Source: Prevotella sp.
GTDB taxonomy: Bacteria; Bacteroidota; Bacteroidia; Bacteroidales; Bacteroidaceae
Direction of reading: 5' to 3'
Assembly (NCBI GenBank): GCA_016283605.1
Contig: JAEENF010000209.1
Location: 1 to 6,568, forward strand
DNA: 6,568 bases
This document shows, piece by piece, positions 1-3,685 of the stretch. How positions within the stretch are numbered: position 1 is the stretch's first letter; each line of letters opens with the position of its first letter. The notes beneath the pieces are model-generated. The model was not told the DNA's origin and searched no databases. It worked only from the letters and a program-made list of their open reading frames with translations. Both the position numbers and the translations under genes were made by a program.

Positions 1-128
1 GACATATTATCCCGCGTATAGGGAAACACAGGCACTATTGCACTACCGAAGAATTTACGGGCACAGCTGGGATGAAAATCCACCTGACCTTTTTCCAATT
101 CCTGATAACAATACAGACACTTACTCAT
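1..128 (-). CDS. hipT: HipT-like serine/threonine kinase toxin (HipA C-terminal half), 5' part only
   Basis: The gene runs off the left edge of the window, leaving 42 codons from an ATG at 128-126. The peptide begins MSKCLYCYQELEKGQVDFHP and continues SCARKFFGSAIVPVFPYTRDNM. This is the characteristic start of the HipA-domain protein that follows a separate HipA N-terminal protein in Bacteroidetes. Cys4, Cys7, His19 and Cys22 form a CxxC-x11-HxxC pattern that could bind zinc. The kinase core of HipA-family toxins phosphorylates a translation-related substrate (glutamyl-tRNA synthetase for E. coli HipA, tryptophanyl-tRNA synthetase for HipT of E. coli O127). The core lies outside the window, so activity and target are unknown here. 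The start overlaps the end of hipS by 8 nt, which indicates translational coupling. The identification rests on the peptide start and the gene order. Confidence 0.82.
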   Translation of the reverse strand, partial: MSKCLYCYQELEKGQVDFHPSCARKFFGSAIVPVFPYTRDNM

Positions 129-444
129 GTTCCAATGGTTTTACGCTAATGTTTCCTATGCAGTCTTTGCAACAAGCCATCAAGAGTGACATCCTGTCGC
201 GAGGGTCGATTTTCCAAGATGTGGATGCGATATCCAAGAGCCAGCCTTCAGGGATGAGTCCGTCGAAGACTGGAAACATCATTTCCTTATCATACTGCTG
301 TTCGGTCAGTGGCATAGTAGGACTTATTGGGACTGCGCCCTGACTGGCAAGATAATCCTTTTCATAGCAGAAATGATAACCCTCTTCATCCTCAGTGAGG
401 ATTCCACAGAAGACATCGTTGACATAGATACCAGCCTGTTTCAT
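121..444 (-). CDS. hipS: HipS-like protein (HipA N-terminal subdomain, stand-alone)
   Basis: This 107-aa protein matches only the N-terminal subdomain of HipA. It has the opening strand 'AGIYVNDVFCGILTEDEEGY', then 'YLASQGAVPISPTMPLTEQQYD', and the hallmark 'FPVFDGLIPEGWLLDIAS' (family pattern F-x-N/G-L-L/I-P-E-G). It carries no kinase residues. In the HipBST system of enteropathogenic E. coli the equivalent small protein HipS is the antitoxin that neutralises HipT, while HipB augments it and represses transcription. By analogy this protein should bind and restrain the downstream HipT. Its ATG at 444-442 overlaps the hipB stop codon (ATGA), and its own stop overlaps the hipT start by 8 nt. 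This forces tight co-translation of all three. The antitoxin role is inferred from family and order. Confidence 0.85.
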   Translation of the reverse strand: MKQAGIYVNDVFCGILTEDEEGYHFCYEKDYLASQGAVPISPTMPLTEQQYDKEMMFPVFDGLIPEGWLLDIASTSWKIDPRDRMSLLMACCKDCIGNISVKPLEHE

Positions 445-641
445 GCCATATCAGTTTTTATAGGTCCAAGGTGTTCTCCAAACAAGGCAAGAACATCATT
501 TACCTTATCCATTCTCAGGGTCTGCTTACCTTGCTCGAGATCCCTTACGAACCTAAGCCCCACTCCAGCCCTCTCTGCCAACTCAACTTGAGAAAGGCCG
601 TTTTTCTTACGTTTTTGTTTAATGTGTTCTGATAAACTCAT
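441..641 (-). CDS. hipB: HipB-like XRE-family antitoxin/repressor
   Basis: This 66-aa protein is a single Cro/C1-type helix-turn-helix domain. 'MSLSEHIKQKRKKNGLSQVE' supplies helix 1 and the start of helix 2. 'LSQVELAERAGVGLRFVRDL' holds the HTH itself (about residues 16-36), and 'EQGKQTLRMDKVNDVLALFG' forms the closing helices. This layout is the usual one for HipB proteins coupled to HipA. The ATG at 641-639 lies about 26 nt downstream of a TATCTTTG -7 box and is the only good start. HipB proteins dimerise, bind TATCC-N8-GGATA-type operators and repress their own operon. Three palindromes of the same 18-bp overall size lie upstream (651-751), which supports that role. The stop overlaps the hipS start (ATGA). 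Confidence 0.9.
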   Translation of the reverse strand: MSLSEHIKQKRKKNGLSQVELAERAGVGLRFVRDLEQGKQTLRMDKVNDVLALFGEHLGPIKTDMA

Positions 642-650
642 AACAATTAT

Positions 651-751
651 TATACCTTAACGGGTGCAAAGATACACAATTATTATGAATAATATACTAA
701 TTCGGGTATAAATAATCGCAAATATAAGTAGTTTATACCCTATGTGGTATA
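651..751 (-). promoter_or_regulatory. Three HipB-type operators, O1-O3
   Basis: Three 18-bp sites share the form TATACC-N6-GGTATA. The site at 734-751 is perfect (TATACC, CTATGT, GGTATA). The site at 693-710 is TATACT-N6-GGTATA with one mismatch. The site at 651-668 is TATACC-N6-GGTGCA with two mismatches. Their centres are 41 and 42 bp apart, close to four helical turns, so bound dimers would lie on one face of the DNA. The nearest site overlaps the -7 box and the middle one covers the -33 region. The E. coli HipB operator TATCC-N8-GGATA has the same 18-bp span. Binding by this HipB is inferred. Confidence 0.7.
667..700 (-). promoter_or_regulatory. hipBST promoter
   Basis: On the minus strand TATCTTTG (674-667) is an exact match to the Bacteroidetes -7 consensus TAnnTTTG. 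A weak -33 candidate, TTAG, lies at 700-697 with a 22-nt gap. Transcription would start near 661, giving a short leader of about 20 nt before hipB. Two operator-like palindromes overlap the -7 box and the -33 region, so repressor binding would block the polymerase. Confidence 0.65.
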
Positions 752-774
752 GTCCATATGCAAAAAAATGATGA

Positions 775-954
775 TTGCTATTACGTTTAGCCCATCGTAG
801 TTTCAGCTATCGCCAAGAGTGCGATGTTAGGCGATACATGAATAGCCAGCCCGACAATGAGATTGAACTGAAGCGCTTCTTCCGCAACGAGGAGATCTTC
901 GACTACCAGAGCGGCGCCTTTAGCTTCATCTATGGTGACGGCGAAGTAAAGTAA
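775..954 (+). pseudogene. Probable 3' remnant of an unrecognised gene
   Basis: An open frame from the first codon after an in-frame TGA (772-774) to a TAA at 952-954 encodes about 59 residues. It includes 'LAHRSFSYRQECDVRRYMNS' followed by 'QPDNEIELKRFFRNEEIFDY' and 'QSGAFSFIYGDGEVK'. The only ATG is at 838, which would give 38 aa. The composition is visibly less AT-rich than the hip promoter region next to it and the peptide looks protein-like. There is no Bacteroidetes promoter or sensible start upstream. A long hairpin begins exactly at the stop, as behind a gene end. I do not recognise the family. It may be a truncated gene end left by rearrangement, or a real 38-aa peptide. Confidence 0.35.
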
Positions 955-1014
955 AATTTCTCCGCTATATGATGTAATCAATTGATTTACAGGAAGATAA
1001 TGGCGGAGGAATTT
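954..1014 (+). repeat. Long hairpin with CTCCGC/GCGGAG stem (left copy)
   Basis: AAATTTCTCCGC (954-965) pairs with GCGGAGGAATTT (1003-1014) over 12 bp, with one G-T wobble. A second, inner palindrome centres on TCAATTGA (978-985). It begins at the stop of the preceding remnant and may serve as its terminator, although no T-run follows. A hairpin with a related outer stem lies behind vapE at 2765-2813. Confidence 0.6.
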
Positions 1015-1143
1015 GTATATACTGTATTCTTGAAAGGGTTCCTTCTCAGGACTAGGCCAGAAAGGGTTAAAGACGGGAGGTTAATGATGCTGAGACGGGA
1101 CCTAAGCTATTACGAGGCCGTAGCTGTCGAATCTGCGACTTAA
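1000..1143 (+). CDS. Possible 47-aa small protein upstream of the iteron-like array
   Basis: An ATG at 1000 opens a 47-codon frame reading 'MAEEFVYTVFLKGFLLRTRP', then 'ERVKDGRLMMLRRDLSYYEA' and 'VAVESAT'. A weak AGGAAG lies 5 nt before the start. The TAA (1141-1143) falls inside the first CTTAAG of the 22-bp repeat array. The product would be basic, with no recognised domain, signal peptide or membrane segment. The segment 'RLMMLRRDLSYYEAV' resembles 'QLRMLRYGLTTDETV', encoded downstream in the same frame at 1231-1275. That suggests an ancient coding duplication interrupted by the hairpins. No consensus promoter precedes it. Its ATG lies in the right arm of the 954-1014 hairpin, which could occlude it. 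It may be a real peptide, a fragment, or chance. Confidence 0.3.
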   Translation: MAEEFVYTVFLKGFLLRTRPERVKDGRLMMLRRDLSYYEAVAVESAT

Positions 1144-1220
1144 GTCCAAGGATGCTAGGTCTTAAGTCGCAGAATACTGCCACTTAAGTACTAGATAGCT
1201 AGGACTTAAGTGGCAGATTA
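1133..1220 (+). repeat. Four tandem 22-bp iteron-like repeats forming two 40-nt hairpins
   Basis: Four contiguous 22-bp units start at 1133, 1155, 1177 and 1199. Each holds CT-N4-CTTAAGT followed by a partly conserved tail with AG near its centre. The CTTAAG cores begin at 1139, 1161, 1183 and 1205, exactly 22 bp apart, or about two helical turns. Units 1 and 2 fold into a hairpin (1133-1172; CTGCGACTTAAG with CTTAAGTCGCAG). Units 3 and 4 fold into a second hairpin (1177-1216; 13-bp stem, then CTAG/CTAG and an ATAG loop). The arrangement is like iterons of replication origins, or tandem operator sites. Tandem RNA stem-loops are also possible. No binding protein can be assigned from sequence alone. 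Confidence 0.75.
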
Positions 1221-1239
1221 ACGAGGCCGGCAGTTAAGA

Positions 1240-1326
1240 ATGCTGAGGTACGGGCTCACAACTGACGAGACGGTATCAAAAAACAGTAGTTTTTTAGTAG
1301 TAGATTTAAGGGTAAATCTCTTGTAA
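1240..1326 (+). CDS. Possible 28-aa peptide or gene fragment before vapE
   Basis: An ATG at 1240 begins 'MLRYGLTTDETVSKNSSFLV' followed by 'VDLRVNLL', ending at TAA 1324-1326. It shares its reading frame and a diverged motif (MLR-x2-L-x3-E-x-V) with the 1000-1143 frame 153 bp upstream. It lies just ahead of, and partly inside, the vapE promoter. It has no clear ribosome binding site. It could be the detached end of one ancestral small gene split by insertion of the hairpin array, since the frame between them is broken by several stops. No function is assigned. Confidence 0.25.
   Translation: MLRYGLTTDETVSKNSSFLVVDLRVNLL
1278..1319 (+). repeat. Two small perfect hairpins in AT-rich DNA before vapE
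   Basis: AAAAAAC (1278-1284), loop AGTA, GTTTTTT (1289-1295) is a perfect 7-bp hairpin ending in six T. AGATTTA (1302-1308), loop AGGG, TAAATCT (1313-1319) is a second perfect 7-bp hairpin abutting the vapE -33 box. The first could terminate a short transcript from the repeat region. Together they sit in a strongly AT-rich tract (about 1274-1372) that would melt easily. Confidence 0.5.
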
Positions 1327-1351
1327 TCAAATGATTTTTGTATTAACTTTG
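1320..1351 (+). promoter_or_regulatory. vapE promoter with a palindromic operator candidate
   Basis: TAACTTTG (1344-1351) matches the Bacteroidetes -7 consensus TAnnTTTG. CTTG (1320-1323) is a three-of-four match to the -33 TTTG with a 20-nt gap. Transcription would start near 1358, about 15 nt before the vapE ATG. The near-palindrome AATCAAATGATT (1325-1336) fills the spacer and has a close copy at 977-988, so a regulator may bind here. Confidence 0.7.
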
Positions 1352-1372
1352 CAGTACAAAAATCTTTAATAT

Positions 1373-2716
1373 ATGAGTATATTTGATTTCTTTACCAAAC
1401 GGAAGCAGAAGCACTCGGTGAGCGTGGATGCTGTGAAAGAGCAGAACAACGTGCTCTTGGAACGACTTGAAAGAGTCGAGAGTGAATTATCTGGATTGAG
1501 AACTGATCCTGAGCAGAAACCTGTGGCCTGCCACATAGAATCTGCGAAGGACCGCTATGAGGAGAGGCAGCAGCAGATGTTGAGGCCTATTCACGACATG
1601 GCCGGGTTTGTGATGGAGAACTTCGAGTTCCGCCACAACATCGTACGTGATCTCTATGAGTATCGTCGGAAGGGTACCGAGGGCAGATGGAAACTGGTCG
1701 ACAAGCGTCAGTTGAACTCCATCAACTGCCGGATTCAGGACGAGGGTGAGATCTTCGTACTTTCCAGTTATGTGAAGCAGCGCATCGAGAGTGAGCTGGC
1801 TATGGATTACCATCCTGTGAGGACGTATCTTAATAAGGTACGCGGGCGATGGGATGGCAAGACGGACTATATCGCCGACTTTGCCCGTCGCATCAGCAGT
1901 TCGGACTATTGCCAGCGGATGGTTCGCATCTGGCTACGGGCAGTCGTCACCCAGTGGCTTGGAGCCGATAAGCAGCATGCCAATGCCGTGATGCTCCTGC
2001 TTATCAGTCCTCAGCAGGGTTTGGGCAAGAGCACGCTCTTCACCTCGATGCTGCCTCGGGAGATTGCCGATTACTACACGGACGACTTCAAGATCAATGC
2101 CAAGGGCAATGCCTATCGGAAGATGGTGGAGTTTGCCATCGTGAGCCTCGATGAATTCGAGAAAATCGGCCGTAAACAGATGCCCGAGCTGAAGTCGATG
2201 ATGCAGACGCTGAAGCCTAGTTTCATCGGGGCCTATCAGAAGAACTTCAACCAGTTGCCGCGTATCGCCTCGTTTGTGGGCACCACCAACGAGCGGCATG
2301 TACTGACAGACCGCACTGGCTCACGCCGTTTCCTCATCTTGGAACCAGACGGCATCATCAATGTGGAGGGTATCAATCATGACCAGCTCTATGCCCAGGT
2401 GTTGCACGAGATTGAAAATGAAAAGTTGCCCCACTGGTTTTCGAAGGAGGATGAGGCTGAAATGGAGAAGCACAACAAGGACTACTATGTGCTGACGGAT
2501 GTAGAGCGGTTGTTCCTTCGCTATTTCTCGATTCCTGAGAAAGAGGACGAGGGTGCGTTTATGAGCGGACCTGAGATTATGCGGGAGTTGGAAAAGCACT
2601 CGCAGAAGACGATGGCCGGCGTGACAGCCAATGCCTTCGGCAGATCGATGACGAGGCTTGGCGTAAGGCGTGTGGGGCGGCACGAGACTGACGGGTACTT
2701 AATAATGGAGGCATAA
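1373..2716 (+). CDS. VapE-family P-loop ATPase (putative replicative helicase)
   Basis: This 447-aa protein belongs to the virulence-associated protein E family (Pfam VapE). These are SF3/AAA+-like ATPases with a helicase role in phage satellites and related elements. Residues about 18-43 look like a short coiled coil. The VapE entry motif 'HPVRTYLNKVRGRWDGKTDY' follows near residue 147. Walker A is 'SPQQGLGKST' (Lys219), Walker B 'IVSLDEFEK' (Asp260, Glu261), sensor 1 'FVGTTNERH' (Asn306), and arginines 318-319 lie in 'TGSRRFLILEPD'. The C-terminal 60 residues ('FMSGPEIMRELEKH' onward) look like a small winged-helix-type tail. The first glycine of GxxxxGK is proline. There is no primase domain of the kind fused to many larger Bacteroidetes VapE proteins. 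The ATG sits about 15 nt after the predicted transcription start. No integrase or other mobility gene is in the window, so the parent element is unknown. Confidence 0.88.
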   Translation: MSIFDFFTKRKQKHSVSVDAVKEQNNVLLERLERVESELSGLRTDPEQKPVACHIESAKDRYEERQQQMLRPIHDMAGFVMENFEFRHNIVRDLYEYRRKGTEGRWKLVDKRQLNSINCRIQDEGEIFVLSSYVKQRIESELAMDYHPVRTYLNKVRGRWDGKTDYIADFARRISSSDYCQRMVRIWLRAVVTQWLGADKQHANAVMLLLISPQQGLGKSTLFTSMLPREIADYYTDDFKINAKGNAYRKMVEFAIVSLDEFEKIGRKQMPELKSMMQTLKPSFIGAYQKNFNQLPRIASFVGTTNERHVLTDRTGSRRFLILEPDGIINVEGINHDQLYAQVLHEIENEKLPHWFSKEDEAEMEKHNKDYYVLTDVERLFLRYFSIPEKEDEGAFMSGPEIMRELEKHSQKTMAGVTANAFGRSMTRLGVRRVGRHETDGYLIMEA

Positions 2717-2739
2717 GCGGGTGATCAGACCACTCCTAG

Positions 2740-2759
2740 CCCCTCCTACTCAGGAGGGG
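2740..2759 (+). repeat. GC-rich perfect 8-bp hairpin behind vapE
   Basis: CCCCTCCT (2740-2747), loop ACTC, AGGAGGGG (2752-2759) is a perfect, stable hairpin 24 nt after the vapE stop. A run of A rather than T follows, so it is not a classical terminator. It may protect the 3' end of the mRNA or be a dispersed palindromic repeat. Confidence 0.6.
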
Positions 2760-2764
2760 AAATG

Positions 2765-2826
2765 CTCCGCCATCATTCTACTGTCATTCAGGCAGTTAGA
2801 ATAGGTGGCGGAGAATTTTTATTTTT
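2765..2826 (+). terminator. Intrinsic terminator shared by vapE and the convergent HU-like gene
   Basis: CTCCGCCA (2765-2772) pairs with TGGCGGAG (2806-2813). The stem continues as ATTCTA/TAGAAT and CTG/CAG with single-base bulges around a 9-nt loop (2784-2792). AATTTTTATTTTT follows (2814-2826), so it should stop plus-strand transcription from vapE. The HU-like gene ends at 2819 on the other strand, inside this tail. The minus-strand side has only a short T-run, so termination there is probably weaker. Confidence 0.75.
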
Positions 2827-3481
2827 CCCAACCGTAACGATAGTAGATGTAGGTATTCCCCTGCTTCTTACCGTAATACTTTGAGAATTCCTCAGCCGTG
2901 AGTTCATCGAGCCACTTCTGGGCGCGGTATTCCGTGATATTCAGTCCGTATTGCAGCTGCTTGCGGGTGATGGAATGGTTCTTCTGCAGATAATTGTTGA
3001 GAAAATCGACAACTTGCTCACGCGTATAGGGCTTGTTCCTGCCAGCAGGTCCGCGACCGAATTTATTGCGTGTAGAGGTCCTGTCTTTCAGCGCTTTGAT
3101 AAAACTGGGGTCTGGCGTGAAGCTGACACCCTGCACCTCCACATCGTTGGCCGTAATCTTATTGGGGTCGGTGAAATGAGGTTTGATGGGGTTGCCTTCC
3201 TCGTCGTACTTTGTCTTCAGGCCTACCCTCATCTGGAAGGTGCCGACACCATCGATCCGGAACCGCTTGTTGTTACGCAGCTGTTCGATAATCTCATTCC
3301 TCAACGTCGTGAGCGATGACTTCATGATGATGGTGTTGTAGGTGTGGTGATAGTCCAGGTGAGCCAGAAATTCTTTCTCGTCCATCGTGCCGTCGGGCAT
3401 GTGTCGCACCTGATAGGTGGTTTTTCCCTCTGCGTCGGGCAGTGGGTTAGGGAAAACGCCGTATTTGATATTGCCTGCCAT
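2819..3481 (-). CDS. HU-like DNA-binding protein with C-terminal winged-helix-like domain
   Basis: The 220-aa product begins MAGNIKYGVFPNPLP. An HU/IHF-type fold lies roughly in residues 20-125: 'TYNTIIMKSSLTTLRNEIIE', 'QLRNNKRFRIDGVGTFQMRV' and 'GVSFTPDPSFIKALKDRTS'. The 'RIDGVGTF' turn matches the HU 'L/I-x-G-F/L-G-x-F' pattern. After a basic Gly/Arg linker ('NKFGRGPAGRNK', about 139-150) comes 'YTREQVVDFLNNYLQKNHSI' and 'TRKQLQYGLNITEYRAQKWL', a winged-helix-like module ending in 'YIYYRYGWEK'. At twice the length of HU it fits the Bacteroidetes HU-HIG type (HU fused to a wHTH or similar part). It probably bends or marks specific DNA. It is convergent with vapE across a shared terminator and may act on that module, but function is inferred. 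The ATG at 3481 is the only start keeping the full HU strand order. Confidence 0.82.
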   Translation of the reverse strand: MAGNIKYGVFPNPLPDAEGKTTYQVRHMPDGTMDEKEFLAHLDYHHTYNTIIMKSSLTTLRNEIIEQLRNNKRFRIDGVGTFQMRVGLKTKYDEEGNPIKPHFTDPNKITANDVEVQGVSFTPDPSFIKALKDRTSTRNKFGRGPAGRNKPYTREQVVDFLNNYLQKNHSITRKQLQYGLNITEYRAQKWLDELTAEEFSKYYGKKQGNTYIYYRYGWEK

Positions 3482-3526
3482 AGAAAAAATGTATTTGTTT
3501 GTCGGTTTGAATGCAATAGTAATTAT

Positions 3527-3586
3527 TTCTCAAATTTAGGCACAAAGTTAGTGCAAATCGAGCGAAATACCAAATTTATTTGAGAA
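3527..3586. promoter_or_regulatory. Inverted repeat bracketing the HU-gene promoter
   Basis: TTCTCAAAT (3527-3535) and ATTTGAGAA (3578-3586) form a perfect 9-bp inverted repeat with arms on either side of the -33/-7 boxes. CAAATTTA also recurs directly at 3531-3538 and 3571-3578. A dimer or looping regulator, perhaps the HU-like protein itself, could bind both arms. Confidence 0.45.
3543..3574 (-). promoter_or_regulatory. Promoter of the HU-like gene
   Basis: On the minus strand TTTG (3574-3571) and TAACTTTG (3550-3543) match the Bacteroidetes -33 and -7 boxes with an ideal 20-nt gap. The -7 box is identical to that of vapE. The leader to the ATG would be about 55 nt. Confidence 0.78.
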
Positions 3587-3601
3587 TTTCTGAGATGAAG
3601 C

Positions 3602-3651
3602 TGCCTATGTTTTAGAAAGATTTAAGGTAGTTTTTGCCTATGATTTAGAAA
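3602..3651 (+). promoter_or_regulatory. Direct repeat in the hydrolase-operon promoter
   Basis: TGCCTATGTTTTAGAAA (3602-3618) and TGCCTATGATTTAGAAA (3635-3651) agree at 16 of 17 positions with a 33-bp period, about three helical turns. The second copy overlaps the end of the -33 box and lies between it and the -7 box. This arrangement suits an activator or repressor binding two sites on one DNA face. The regulator is unknown. Confidence 0.6.
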
Positions 3652-3666
3652 TTATTCGTATATTTG
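3633..3666 (+). promoter_or_regulatory. Promoter of the secreted-hydrolase operon
   Basis: TTTG (3633-3636) and TATATTTG (3659-3666) are exact Bacteroidetes -33 and -7 elements with a 22-nt gap, slightly long. Transcription would start near 3673, about 13 nt before the ATG at 3686. Confidence 0.72.
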
Positions 3667-3685
3667 CACCAAAAACCAATTGCCA

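Noticed and set aside
808..836. TATCGCC/GGCGATA inverted repeat as a regulatory hairpin.
   Set aside because: A 7-bp stem with a 15-nt loop inside a probable gene remnant is weak and has no T-run or promoter near it.
787..981. A 64-codon minus-strand frame between the Hip operon and the vapE region.
   Set aside because: It has no promoter or recognisable motif, and the opposite strand carries a more protein-like frame over the same bases.
1133..1220. A CRISPR array.
   Set aside because: The 22-bp units abut with no spacers, each pair is self-complementary, and no cas gene is nearby.
2951..3319. A 122-codon plus-strand frame inside the HU-like gene.
   Set aside because: It is antisense to a well-supported HU-fold protein and has no promoter or recognisable motif.
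3680..3685. A TTG start for the EEP gene, two codons upstream.
   Set aside because: ATG 3686 gives a standard signal peptide (MKR plus a hydrophobic core), and TTG starts are rare in this group.
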